DNA of 64,000 nucleotides, from the NCBI RefSeq assembly GCF_008014745.1, contig NZ_VPFD01000028.1, positions 1 to 64,000 on the forward strand. The letters run 5' to 3'. The first letter of the stretch is position 1, and each line of letters starts with the position of its first letter. Below, piece by piece: positions 50,935-59,079 of this stretch. The position numbers were made by a program, and so were the translations under genes. The notes under the pieces are model-generated. The model was not told the DNA's origin, did not search any database, and saw only the letters and a program-made list of their open reading frames with translations. This DNA comes from Massilia arenae. Lineage in GTDB: Bacteria > Pseudomonadota > Gammaproteobacteria > Burkholderiales > Burkholderiaceae_D.

Positions 50935-52616
50935 GCCGCGCTCCGTTTGGTGAGAGGTTCGCCGATGCGCACCACGCGTTTCATGCGCGCGGCCAGGGTC
51001 AGGTCGTGGGTGGCGACGATCAACGTGCGGCCCTGGGCCAGCTCCACCAGTGCGTCGATCACGCCGGCGGCGGTGTCGCGGTCGAGGTGGGCGGTGGGTT
51101 CGTCGGCCAGCAGCAGGCCGGCATGCGGCGCGCACACCGCGCGCGCCAGCGCCAGGCGCACCAGCTCGCCGCCCGACAGGCCGAGACCGCCCTCGCCCAG
51201 GCTGTCGCCCGGCGTCGCGTGGCCCACGTGACCCAGTCCCGCGCGGCGCACGGCAGCGCCGACCGCCGCGCTGTCGATGCCGTCGCGCTCGATCGACACA
51301 TTGCCGCGCACCGAGCCGGAAAACACGTGCGGCTTCTGGCCAATCCAGGCCATATGCGCGCGCAGGTCGGCAGCCGACTGTGCATCGAGCGGCACGCCGC
51401 CGATGCGCACCACGCCGCCGCTGGCCGGCGCGAGGCCCGCGATGACCGAAAGCAGCGTGGTCTTGCCACTGCCGCTGGGGCCGACCAGCGCCACGTGCTC
51501 GCCGGCGCGGACGGTCAAGTCCTCGCCATCGAATAGCGGCGCTTCGCCGGGATGCTGGAACACCAGGCTCTCGATATCGACCGATGGCGCCACCGGCGCG
51601 CGACCGGTGCGCAGATTCTGCTGCGACGCCAGCGCACCCGGCAGCGCCAGGCCGGCATGCTGCAGCTGCTCGAGTTCCTTCAGCGCCGCCTCGCCCGATG
51701 CCTTGTCGTGCCACACGGCCGCAAGCTCGCGCAGCGGCTCGAAGAAGGCCGGCGCGAGCAGCAGGATGAACAGGCCTTCGGCCAGCGTCAGGCGCGCGCC
51801 CCAGCTGCCGGGGCCGATCTCGCCCAACAAGTGAAAGCCCACATAGACGGCGACCAGCGCCACGCCCAGCGCCGAGAACAGTTCCAGCGCGGTGGATGAC
51901 AGGAAGGCAATTCGCAGCACGCGCATAGTGCTGGCGCGCACGCTTTCGGCGCTGGCGCGCACCCGCTGCGCGGTAGTGTCCACGGCGCCAAGGGCGCGCA
52001 GGGTCGACAGGCCGCGCAGGCGGTCGAGCAGGAAGCCGCTCATGCCGCCGATGACCTGCAATTGCGCTTCGCTGGCCGCCTTGGCGCGCCAGCCGATGAC
52101 GGCCATGAAGACCGGGATCAGGGGCGCGGCCACGACCAGGATCAGGGCGGCGGTCCATGAGAAATAGAGAACGACGAGCGCGATCGCAGGCGGCACCAGC
52201 ATCGAGCGCATGCGTGCCGGCTGGTAGCGCAACAGCCAGGGCAGCACGGCTTCGGCCTGCTCGGCCAATGCGCTGGCGGCGCGGCCGCTGGCCAGGCGCT
52301 CGCGGTCGAGCGGCGAGCGCGATGCCAGGGCCTGCGCCGCGTCGCCGCGCAACTGGGCCAGGTGCAGGCGCGAGGCCGCGAACAGGCGGCGCGCACCCCA
52401 GGCTTCGCTGCTGGCGCGCAGCACGCCCAGCGCCAGGAAGGCGCAGGCCGGCGCCAGCATGTCCGCCAGGCCGGCGCCATTGGCCAGCCGCTGCACGGCA
52501 TGGGCCAGCAGGGCTGCCTGGGGAATCCACAGCAGCGCTGCCGCGCTCATCACGAAGGTGGCGCTGCGGGTGGATGGGACGTGCGTGGCCGGGCCACGGC
52601 CTTGGCGGCGAAGCAT
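50931..52616 (-). CDS. cydD: Thiol reductant ABC exporter subunit CydD
   Basis: A 561-residue half ABC transporter, partner of CydC. Six membrane helices and an ATPase with Walker A GPSGSGKTT, signature LSGGELVRLALARA and Walker B AGLLLADEPTAHLD. ATG at 52616 with GGAGAA upstream; the reading frame stays open further upstream but the Shine-Dalgarno and the conserved helices support this start. First transporter gene of the cluster, 53 bp after the DUF2946 gene. Confidence 0.92.
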   Translation of the reverse strand: MLRRQGRGPATHVPSTRSATFVMSAAALLWIPQAALLAHAVQRLANGAGLADMLAPACAFLALGVLRASSEAWGARRLFAASRLHLAQLRGDAAQALASRSPLDRERLASGRAASALAEQAEAVLPWLLRYQPARMRSMLVPPAIALVVLYFSWTAALILVVAAPLIPVFMAVIGWRAKAASEAQLQVIGGMSGFLLDRLRGLSTLRALGAVDTTAQRVRASAESVRASTMRVLRIAFLSSTALELFSALGVALVAVYVGFHLLGEIGPGSWGARLTLAEGLFILLLAPAFFEPLRELAAVWHDKASGEAALKELEQLQHAGLALPGALASQQNLRTGRAPVAPSVDIESLVFQHPGEAPLFDGEDLTVRAGEHVALVGPSGSGKTTLLSVIAGLAPASGGVVRIGGVPLDAQSAADLRAHMAWIGQKPHVFSGSVRGNVSIERDGIDSAAVGAAVRRAGLGHVGHATPGDSLGEGGLGLSGGELVRLALARAVCAPHAGLLLADEPTAHLDRDTAAGVIDALVELAQGRTLIVATHDLTLAARMKRVVRIGEPLTKRSAA

Positions 52617-52669
52617 GGTGGTTCTCCAGACGATTGAGGATGCGGCGGCTGGCCGCGGGTTGACACCGG

Positions 52670-53065
52670 TCAGGCGATGGGTGGCGGCGCCCTGCTGCGG
52701 TGGTCGGTGCGGAAGGTCGAGGCGGGCCGCAGCGCCGGTCCGTGGGGGCGCTGGATAGCTTCGAGCGGGGTGTCCAGCAGCACCAGGCTGCCCGGAGGGT
52801 GAGCGACGATGGCCAGGTCGTATTGCAGGTTGTACTTGGATACGCAGGCCGGGCAATGCATGCCGGAGTGGACGGCCTTGTCGCTGCCAGCACCGCCGGT
52901 ATCGAGGTCGAGCGCCACCAGCCTGGTGCCGGCCGACATGCAGACTTCGATCCAGGTCTTACCCTGGCTCGCCGGGTTCGACGCCAATGAGGGAGCAAGC
53001 ATGCCCCACAGGATCGCCAGGGCGGCGAGCCAGAGGATGATGGAGCGGTTGCGTTGCGCGTTCAT
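52670..53065 (-). CDS. DUF2946-type small exported or membrane protein
   Basis: A 131-residue protein. Hydrophobic segment at residues 9-28 (IILWLAALAILWGMLAPSLA), then a Cys-containing middle (WIEVCMSAGTR and the HCPACVS pair) and a charged, Pro-rich tail. The HCPAC motif is seen in DUF2946 proteins, whose members are often linked to copper or cytochrome genes. First gene of the cyd transcription unit, so a role in assembly of the oxidase is possible. Not experimentally characterised as far as I know. Confidence 0.65.
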   Translation of the reverse strand: MNAQRNRSIILWLAALAILWGMLAPSLASNPASQGKTWIEVCMSAGTRLVALDLDTGGAGSDKAVHSGMHCPACVSKYNLQYDLAIVAHPPGSLVLLDTPLEAIQRPHGPALRPASTFRTDHRSRAPPPIA

Positions 53066-53324
53066 GGTGTTCAGTCCAGCGGTGAAGCCGATGCCTTGAT
53101 CTACGTTATCTTTAGCTTATGCCAAACTTTCTAAAGATTTTGAATTTTCAGAAAACAGTGAAATTATGCACTGAAACTTCAAGTTTGTCTGAAAAGGAGA
53201 GTGACTTGGTCGGGAATTACTCATGTATTAACAGCTTGCTGCACCACGATGGTGAGCCGGTCCGTGTGCGTGTCGTGGGACCGTGGGATAATCCACCTTT
53301 CAAAAGCATCGAAAAGTTCTCAAC
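53066..53324. promoter_or_regulatory. AT-rich control region between cyd operon and GbsR-type regulator
   Basis: The 259-bp divergent gap is visibly AT-rich compared with its surroundings. AAACTTCAAGTTT (53174-53186) is a perfect 6-bp palindrome with a central C, and TTTCAGAAAA/CTGAAAAG motifs repeat nearby; these are candidate sites for the divergent regulator. No clear FNR/ANR site (TTGAT-N4-ATCAA) was found. A short reading frame at 53119-53328 was rejected. Confidence 0.5.
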
Positions 53325-53888
53325 ATGACGCCACTCGTCCAAACCTTTGTCAGTCACTTCGGTGAAATGGGCAGCCGCTGGGGCATCAACCGCACGGTGG
53401 GGCAGATCTACGCCCTGCTCTTCGTCACCGAGGAACAGCTGCACGCCGACGACATCGGCGAAAAGCTCGGCATTTCACGCTCCAACGTCAGCATCGGCCT
53501 CAAGGAATTGCAGTCCTGGGGCCTGGTGCGCCTGTCGCGCATTCCCGGCGACCGGCGCGAGTATTTCACCTCGCTCGGCGACGTCTGGGAAATCTTCCGC
53601 GTGGTGGCCGCCGAACGCCGCCGCCGCGAAGTGGCGCCGACCCTGTCGGTGCTGCGCGAGTCGCTGATGGCCACCGCCAAGAGTCCCGAAGACCAGTTCG
53701 CGCAAGAGCGCATGCGCGAGATGCACGAGCTGGTCGACCTGGCCAACAACTGGTTCGACGACCTGCAGCGCCTGTCGCCCGAATCGATGTCGCAGCTGAT
53801 GAAGATGGGTTCCAAGGTGCAGAAGCTGCTGTCGGCCAAGGACCGCCTGTTCGGCGCCGCGGCCAGCAAGGACATCAGGGAAGACTGA
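53325..53888 (+). CDS. GbsR/MarR family transcriptional regulator
   Basis: A 187-residue regulator with a winged helix-turn-helix typical of GbsR-like MarR proteins: NRTVGQIYALLFVTEEQLHADDIGEKLGISRSNVSIGLKELQSWGLVR (in pieces) and a wing RIPGDRREYF. The C-terminal helical part (residues 110-187) is for dimerisation. Divergent from the cyd operon, so its likely target. Start at 53325 has only a weak ribosome site. Effector unknown. Confidence 0.8.
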   Translation: MTPLVQTFVSHFGEMGSRWGINRTVGQIYALLFVTEEQLHADDIGEKLGISRSNVSIGLKELQSWGLVRLSRIPGDRREYFTSLGDVWEIFRVVAAERRRREVAPTLSVLRESLMATAKSPEDQFAQERMREMHELVDLANNWFDDLQRLSPESMSQLMKMGSKVQKLLSAKDRLFGAAASKDIRED

Positions 53889-53972
53889 TGCCGTGAGCGC
53901 GGCTTCATAGCCGTGCTCGCCGCTTTCGCATGACGGGCTAGACTGGGCTTTTGATTGCCAGGCTATCCATCC

Positions 53973-54545
53973 ATGAACATCGTCTGTATCGCCTGGGGCT
54001 CGCTGTTGTGGAAGCCCCAGGGTCTCAAGCTGGCCTCTGGCTGGCATCCCGGCGGTCCGCCGCTTCCCCTTGAATTCGCGCGCCAGAGCGACGACAGTCC
54101 CGAACTGGCGCTGGTGATGTGCGAAGGCGCACGCCTGGCGCCGACCTACTGGGCCTATGTCGCCACCGGCGACCTCGATGAAGCGCGCGCCATGGTGCGC
54201 GAGCGCGAAAAGATCACGCTTGAGCGGCCCGAATGGATCGGCAGCATCCCTGCCCGCGACGGCGCGCAGGAGGATCCCCGCATTGCGGCCTGGCTGCGCG
54301 CCAGGCGCATCGACGCGGCGGTGTGGACCGCCGTGCCGCCCAAGTTCGACGGCGAGAATGGCCGCGTGCCGACGGCCGACGAAGCCGTTCGATGGCTGGA
54401 TAGCCGCAACCGCGAACAGCGCGCGGCCGCCGAAGACTATATCCGCCGCACGCCGGCCCATATCGACACCTGCAATCGGCGCGCCATCCAGGCACGGCTG
54501 GGCTGGACGCCGCTACGCGAGGCGCACGTCACGCAGGCGCGCTGA
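53973..54545 (+). CDS. Conserved hypothetical protein
   Basis: A 190-residue protein. N-terminus IVCIAWGSLLWKP recalls the gamma-glutamylcyclotransferase-like opening (GSLIW), and EFARQSDD, WTAVPPKFDGENGRVPTADE and YIRRTPAHIDTCNRRAIQARLGW recur in related proteins of Proteobacteria. The overall fold could be GGCT-like, but the catalytic Glu was not located. The 3' end overlaps, on the opposite strand, a possible small membrane protein gene. Confidence 0.6.
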   Translation: MNIVCIAWGSLLWKPQGLKLASGWHPGGPPLPLEFARQSDDSPELALVMCEGARLAPTYWAYVATGDLDEARAMVREREKITLERPEWIGSIPARDGAQEDPRIAAWLRARRIDAAVWTAVPPKFDGENGRVPTADEAVRWLDSRNREQRAAAEDYIRRTPAHIDTCNRRAIQARLGWTPLREAHVTQAR

Positions 54546-54700
54546 CGTGGTTGTGGTGCGGGGCCGCGCAGCGCCGCCAGGGGCCAGGGCAGCGCCGATG
54601 CCAGCGCGATGACCGCGACGCCCACCCCGGTTGGCAGCGACATCACGATGATCGAGCAGAGCAGGCCTCGCAGCACGGCGGGAGCGTTTTTCGTATCCAT
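54437..54700 (-). CDS. Possible small membrane protein overlapping its neighbour
   Basis: An 87-residue protein from the ATG at 54700, preceded by an excellent ribosome site (GGAGGCAACC). Residues 11-42 are a strongly hydrophobic membrane helix pair (GLLCSIIVMSLPTGVGVAVI). The C-terminal half lies antisense to the last 109 bp of the gene at 53973 and looks unlike a natural protein, so the coding end may be fortuitous. It is divergent from the LysR gene, which could regulate it. Confidence 0.4.
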   Translation of the reverse strand: MDTKNAPAVLRGLLCSIIVMSLPTGVGVAVIALASALPWPLAALRGPAPQPRQRACVTCASRSGVQPSRAWMARRLQVSIWAGVRRI

Positions 54701-54730
54701 GGTTGCCTCCTTGACGATGAAGACATACTG

Positions 54731-54759
54731 ATGCAAGCTGGATCAATTGAAAATTGCAT
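54731..54759. promoter_or_regulatory. Candidate LysR-type binding site
   Basis: ATGCAA (54731-54736) and TTGCAT (54754-54759) are exact complements 17 bp apart, between the LysR gene and the divergent small gene. Position and symmetry suit a LysR recognition site. Confidence 0.5.
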
Positions 54760-54807
54760 GAAATGCGCTAGCGGCTATGCAGATTTGAATACCACGGGGG
54801 TGCCGGC

Positions 54808-55707
54808 TTGATCGAATGGGAACTGTATCGGAGCTTCTCTCACGTCCTGCGCGAAGGGTCGCTGTCCGGCGCTGCCCGCGTGCTGGGCATGGCCCAGCCG
54901 ACGGTCGGGCGCCATATCGCGGCGCTCGAAGACGCCCTGGGACTGGTGCTGTTCACGCGGTCGCCGACCGGTTTTCTGCCGACCGAAGCCGCGCTCGCAC
55001 TACAAGCGCACGCCTACGCAATGGAGAGCATGGCCGCCACGCTGGAGCGGACGGCCAGCGGTTTCGGTCACGGCGTGAGGGGCACCGTCAGGGTCAGCGT
55101 GAGCGAGGTGATCGGCGTCGAGGTGATGCCGGCCGCTATCGCGACATTACGCGAACGTTATCCCGAATTGAAGATCGAACTCGTCGTAGTCAACCAGGTA
55201 CAGAATCTGCTGCATCGCGAGGCCGATATCGCCGTGCGCGTCTCGCGCCCCACGCAAGAGCAGCTCATCGCGCGTCGTACCGGCATCATAGAGTGGGGCC
55301 TGCATGCAGGCCGTGGCTACCTGGCGCGCTGCGGTGAACCCGCCAGCCTTGCCGACCTGGCCAGCCATACGCTGATCGGCTATGACTGCGGCACGCCGTT
55401 CATCCGCGAAGCGCTGCGGCATTGGCCACAGTTCCAGCATGCCAATCTCGCACTACGCACCGACAACGACCTGGCGCAACTGGCCCTGATCCGCGCCGAT
55501 GCCGGCATCGGCATCTGCCAGGTCGCGCTGGCGCGAAGCGAGCCGCGCCTGGTGCGCATCCTACCCGGCGAATTGTCGATAGCCCTCGAGACCTGGGTGA
55601 CGATGCACGAGGACCTGCGCCAGAATACCGGTTGCCGCGTGACGTTCGACGCGATCGCCAGCGCGATGTCGTCTTTCGCATACCAGGGAGAGGAGGAGCA
55701 AACATGA
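54808..55707 (+). CDS. LysR family transcriptional regulator
   Basis: A 299-residue LysR regulator: helix-turn-helix at residues 15-40 (GSLSGAARVLGMAQPTVGRHI) and the usual substrate-binding domain (VSEVIGVEVMPA, YDCGTPFIREALRHWPQF). The start codon is TTG at 54808, backed by CACGGGGGT 7 bases upstream; no ATG gives a complete N-terminus. The next gene overlaps its stop (ATGA). The coinducer is unknown. Confidence 0.85.
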   Translation: MIEWELYRSFSHVLREGSLSGAARVLGMAQPTVGRHIAALEDALGLVLFTRSPTGFLPTEAALALQAHAYAMESMAATLERTASGFGHGVRGTVRVSVSEVIGVEVMPAAIATLRERYPELKIELVVVNQVQNLLHREADIAVRVSRPTQEQLIARRTGIIEWGLHAGRGYLARCGEPASLADLASHTLIGYDCGTPFIREALRHWPQFQHANLALRTDNDLAQLALIRADAGIGICQVALARSEPRLVRILPGELSIALETWVTMHEDLRQNTGCRVTFDAIASAMSSFAYQGEEEQT

Positions 55708-56255
55708 GCCAGGCCGCCGCCACTACACGTTTTGACGCCGTGTTGTCTCGTCCCGCCGACCTGCATGGAGAGGAAGGCTGGGCGTCCGTCGTCTTGCCGA
55801 AATCGGTCAGTGACCTCTTTCCACGACGCGGAAGAACCAGCATGCATGGCAAGATCGGTGGCCACCCCTTCCATGCGACGCTCGAGCCTGACGGCCAATT
55901 GAGCCATTGGTTCAAGGTTCCGGAGACGCTGATGGAAAGCGCGGGCGTCTCTATCGGAACCACGGTCGAATTCGAGATTGCGCCGGCGCCGGACGAGATG
56001 GAGCCGCCTGTGCCGCCCGAACTCGAAAAGGTGCTCGACGCGTCACCGCCAGCCAGGGCGACCTGGGACGCCACCACCACCATCGCCCGCATCGACTGGG
56101 TCCATTGGATCGAGTCGGCCAAGCAGGCCAGGACCCGTGCCAGCCGGGTCGCCGACGCCGGCGATATGCTGGCGGCCGGCAAGAAGCGGGTCTGTTGTTT
56201 CGACCCGTCGGGTTTTTACAGCAAGAGCCTCAAGCCACCGCGTGAAGCCACTTAG
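55704..56255 (+). CDS. YdeI/OmpD-associated (DUF1905) family protein
   Basis: A 183-residue protein. The N-terminal half has the DUF1905-type beta-barrel (TTRFDAVLSRP, EEGWASVVLPKSVSDLFP, HPFHATLEPDG), and the C-terminal half the OmdA/YdeI-like pattern (DWVHWIESAKQARTRASR, GDMLAAGKKRVCCFDPSGFY). Ribosome site AGGAGGAG, coupled to the LysR stop codon. Members are small cytoplasmic or membrane-associated proteins of unclear function. The LysR gene probably controls it. Its stop overlaps the convergent gene by a few bases. Confidence 0.75.
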   Translation: MSQAAATTRFDAVLSRPADLHGEEGWASVVLPKSVSDLFPRRGRTSMHGKIGGHPFHATLEPDGQLSHWFKVPETLMESAGVSIGTTVEFEIAPAPDEMEPPVPPELEKVLDASPPARATWDATTTIARIDWVHWIESAKQARTRASRVADAGDMLAAGKKRVCCFDPSGFYSKSLKPPREAT

Positions 56256-56836
56256 TCAGTCGGGATGCCGTCCTTCTGCCATTGATCGAAGCCGGCCTGC
56301 ACCGCAGCCAGGGTTTTCTGGCTGATCTCGGGCAAGCTGCCCCCCAACATGTCCTGCGCTTGCTGGAAGCCTTTTTCGACCGCGGCGCGAATGGTGTCCA
56401 TTTTGGATGGATCGGCGCCGATCATGGCCTTGGCGAAGCTCAGGATGCGTTCGGAAGTCTTTTCCACGCTGAATTCGCCGCCCTCCGCGATGGCCGCCCT
56501 GGCGGCTTCAATGGCTTCGGGATCCGCCTGCAGTTGCTGCTCTCCGCTCACCACCTTGGCGAAGTTGAGACCCTGCTGCTCGACCAGGGGGCGGATCAGG
56601 TCCATGACTTGCTGGGCCTTGCGATCGGATTCCTCGATCATGCCGGCAAGCTCGGACTGGGTCACCTTGCCGCCTTTGCTGCCATAGGTCAGCGGCTCGG
56701 CTGGTCGTCCGCCCAGGGTCACTTTGTCCTCGGCCGGGGCTTCCGTTTCTTGTCGTGCTTCGGCAACCGCGGGTTTTACCCTGGCCACAGGGAGCGTCGC
56801 TCCCTGCGGGCCCACGCTGGAGATACTCAAGCTCAT
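56252..56836 (-). CDS. DUF5610-like protein
   Basis: A 194-residue protein starting at an ATG at 56836 with GGGAGG upstream; a longer version from 56854 adds six residues. The C-terminal half (RILSFAKAMIGADPSKMDTI, GFQQAQDMLGGSLPEISQ, LAAVQAGFDQW) matches the helical DUF5610 domain of Proteobacteria. The N-terminal half is polar and may be unstructured. Function unknown; no signal peptide. Confidence 0.6.
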   Translation of the reverse strand: MSLSISSVGPQGATLPVARVKPAVAEARQETEAPAEDKVTLGGRPAEPLTYGSKGGKVTQSELAGMIEESDRKAQQVMDLIRPLVEQQGLNFAKVVSGEQQLQADPEAIEAARAAIAEGGEFSVEKTSERILSFAKAMIGADPSKMDTIRAAVEKGFQQAQDMLGGSLPEISQKTLAAVQAGFDQWQKDGIPTD

Positions 56837-56890
56837 GTCGGCCTCCCTATTCATTGATCATATCGACGATATCGGAAGGCCTGGCCAAAA

Positions 56891-56911
56891 CTTAAGCAGA
56901 TACTGCTTGAG
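56891..56911 (-). terminator. Weak hairpin after the enoyl-CoA hydratase gene
   Basis: Arms CTTAAGCAG and CTGCTTGAG (one G-T pair) with an ATA loop form a 9-bp stem 21 bp after the enoyl-CoA hydratase stop codon. On the minus strand it is followed by a short GTTTTGG run. A plausible but weak terminator of the beta-oxidation block. Confidence 0.4.
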
Positions 56912-56932
56912 GCAGCGCACGCGGCGAGATAC

Positions 56933-57706
56933 TCAATCGAATTTGCTGAAGTCGGGCTTCCTCTTCTCGAAGAATGCGGTGAACGCCTCCTTCGCCTCGG
57001 CACCCGTCAGCATCGCGCTGAAACGCTCGTTCTCGGCCGCGATGGTCTCTTTCACCAGCGCGCCACGTGCACGCTTCATCAGCGCCTTGGTAGTGCGGAT
57101 CGATGCGGGCGGCAGCTTGGCCAGCTTGGCGGCCTGGCCTTGCGCGAAGAACAGCAGTTCGGCATCCGGCAGCACGCGCGCCACGATGCCCATCTCCAGC
57201 GCTTCCTGAGCCAGGAACGGCTCGCCCAGCAGCAGCTTCTCGGCGGCGCGGGTGTAGCCCGCCGATTGGGCCACCAGCAGCGACGAGGCGAACTCCGGAC
57301 ACAGCCCGAGCTGGGTAAACGGCATCGAGAACTTGGCGTTGTCGGCGGCGTAGACCAGGTCGCAGTGCATCAAGAGCGTGGTGCCGATGCCGACCGCGGC
57401 GCCGGCCACGGCCGCCACCACCGGTTTCGTTGCGCCTTCCAGCGCCGTCATGAACTGGAATACGGGACGCTCGGCCGTCATCGCGCCTTCGCCGACGTTG
57501 TTCAGGAAGTCGTCGAGGTCGTTCCCGGCGGTGAAGATCTCGGGCTGGCCGGTGATCAGGATGACGCGCACCGCGGCGTCCTGTTCGGCTTCGCGCAGCG
57601 CGTCGGCCATGGCCTGGTACATCGCGCCGGTGATCGCGTTCTTGCGTTCGACGCGGTTGAATTCGATGGTGAGGATGCCGTCGGCTTTGGTGAGGCGGAT
57701 GCTCAT
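56933..57706 (-). CDS. Enoyl-CoA hydratase/isomerase family protein
   Basis: A 257-residue crotonase-family enzyme. IFTAGNDLDDF and AGAAVGIGTTLLMHCDLVYA supply the oxyanion hole, and LGLCPEFASS includes the catalytic-region Glu. It hydrates or isomerises enoyl-CoA intermediates in beta-oxidation. ATG at 57706 with GGAGACAAC. Last gene of the beta-oxidation block; 149 bp and two hairpins separate it from the thiolase gene. Confidence 0.85.
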   Translation of the reverse strand: MSIRLTKADGILTIEFNRVERKNAITGAMYQAMADALREAEQDAAVRVILITGQPEIFTAGNDLDDFLNNVGEGAMTAERPVFQFMTALEGATKPVVAAVAGAAVGIGTTLLMHCDLVYAADNAKFSMPFTQLGLCPEFASSLLVAQSAGYTRAAEKLLLGEPFLAQEALEMGIVARVLPDAELLFFAQGQAAKLAKLPPASIRTTKALMKRARGALVKETIAAENERFSAMLTGAEAKEAFTAFFEKRKPDFSKFD

Positions 57707-57745
57707 GGTGTTGTCTCCAGAATTGTTCATGGGCCGATTGGACGC

Positions 57746-57766
57746 GTGGGCGGGAGACCCGCCCAC
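57746..57766. repeat. 9-bp hairpin between thiolase and hydratase genes
   Basis: GTGGGCGGG (57746-57754) and CCCGCCCAC (57758-57766) with an AGA loop. Lies in the leader of the enoyl-CoA hydratase gene. Confidence 0.6.
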
Positions 57767-57828
57767 CCCACGTCACGCTCGCGGCATTGACGTACGGTGC
57801 TTGGATTTCCCGCCCACGCTTGAAATGC

Positions 57829-57848
57829 GGCGGCTGCGAACAGCCGCC
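57829..57848 (-). repeat. Hairpin with UUCG loop after the thiolase gene
   Basis: On the minus strand GGCGGCTG-TTCG-CAGCCGCC, an 8-bp stem with the very stable UUCG loop, 8 bp after the thiolase stop codon. No T-run. It may stabilise the upstream mRNA or partly terminate transcription before the last gene. Confidence 0.6.
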
Positions 57849-57855
57849 ATGTCTT

Positions 57856-59052
57856 TTAGACGCGCTCGATGATGCCCGCGGCGCCCATGCCGGCGCCGAC
57901 GCACATCGTCACCATGCCGTACTTCAGGTTGTTACGGCGCAGCGCATGCACGACGGTCGCGGCGCGGATCGCGCCGGTGGCGCCCAGCGGGTGGCCCAGG
58001 GCGATCGCGCCGCCCATCGGGTTGACCTTGCTGGTGTCCAGGCCCAGGTCGCGGATCACGGCCAGCGCCTGGGCGGCGAAGGCTTCGTTCAGCTCGATCC
58101 AGTCCAGCTGGTCTTGCGTGATGCCGGCGGCGGCCAGCGCGGCGGGGATCGCCACCTTCGGGCCGATGCCCATGATCTCCGGCGGCACGCCGCGCACGGC
58201 GAACGAGGAGAACTTGGCCAGCGGGGTCAGGTTGTGCTCCTTCAGGATTTTTTCGCTGACGACGATCAGCGCGCCGGCGCCGTCCGACATCTGCGACGAG
58301 GTCGCGGCGGTGACCGAACCCTTGGCCGCGAACACGGGCTTGAGCTTGGCCATGCCTTCAGGGCTGGCGTCCGCGCGCGGGCCTTCGTCGCTGTCCACGG
58401 TGCGTTTCTTGACGCTGATTTCGCCAGTGGCCAGGTTCGGCGTGCGGGTGATGATCTCGACCGGGGTGATCTCGTCCTTGAAGTAGCCGGCCTGCTGGGC
58501 GGCGATGGCGCGGCGGTGCGATTCCAGGCCGAAGGCATCCTGGTCTTCGCGCGAGATCTTCCACTGGTTGGCGACGTTCTCGGCGGTCAGGCCCATGCCG
58601 TAGGCCAGGCCCACGTTCTCGTCCCTGAACGTTTCCATGTTAATGGAGGGATGGTGGCCCATCATCGGCACCATCGACATCGATTCGACGCCGCCGGCGA
58701 TCATCACGTCGGCTTCGCCCACGCGGATGCGGTCGGCCGCCATCGCCAGGGCGGTGATGCCCGAGGCGCAGTAGCGGTTGACGGTGACGCCGCCCACGGT
58801 GTTCGGCAGGCCGGCCAGCACCACGGCGTTACGCGCCACGTTGAAGCCTTGCTCGGCTTCCGGGAACGAGCAGCCGATGATGGCGTCGACGATCAGCGCC
58901 GGATCCAGGTTCGGCACGGCGGCCATGGCGCCGCGGATGGCGTGCACCAGCAGGTCGTCCGGGCGGGTCTTGTTGAACATGCCGCGCGGCGCCTTGCCGA
59001 TCGGGGTGCGGGTCGCTGCGACGATGTATGCGTCTTGAAGTTGTTTGCTCAT
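57856..59052 (-). CDS. Acetyl-CoA C-acyltransferase (thiolase)
   Basis: A 398-residue thiolase. Catalytic Cys lies in VNRYCASGITALA, His in GGAIALGHPLGATGA and the second Cys in MCVGAGMGAAG. It cleaves 3-ketoacyl-CoA at the end of the beta-oxidation cycle. Starts 28 bp after the bifunctional dehydrogenase/hydratase gene, as in fadB/fadA-type operons. Confidence 0.92.
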   Translation of the reverse strand: MSKQLQDAYIVAATRTPIGKAPRGMFNKTRPDDLLVHAIRGAMAAVPNLDPALIVDAIIGCSFPEAEQGFNVARNAVVLAGLPNTVGGVTVNRYCASGITALAMAADRIRVGEADVMIAGGVESMSMVPMMGHHPSINMETFRDENVGLAYGMGLTAENVANQWKISREDQDAFGLESHRRAIAAQQAGYFKDEITPVEIITRTPNLATGEISVKKRTVDSDEGPRADASPEGMAKLKPVFAAKGSVTAATSSQMSDGAGALIVVSEKILKEHNLTPLAKFSSFAVRGVPPEIMGIGPKVAIPAALAAAGITQDQLDWIELNEAFAAQALAVIRDLGLDTSKVNPMGGAIALGHPLGATGAIRAATVVHALRRNNLKYGMVTMCVGAGMGAAGIIERV

Positions 59053-59079
59053 GTCAGTAGTCCTGTTCAGTCGTCAGCG

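Noticed and set aside
53119-53328. Small plus-strand protein upstream of the GbsR gene
   Set aside because: No good ribosome site or conserved features; sits in the AT-rich control region and would overlap the regulator start.
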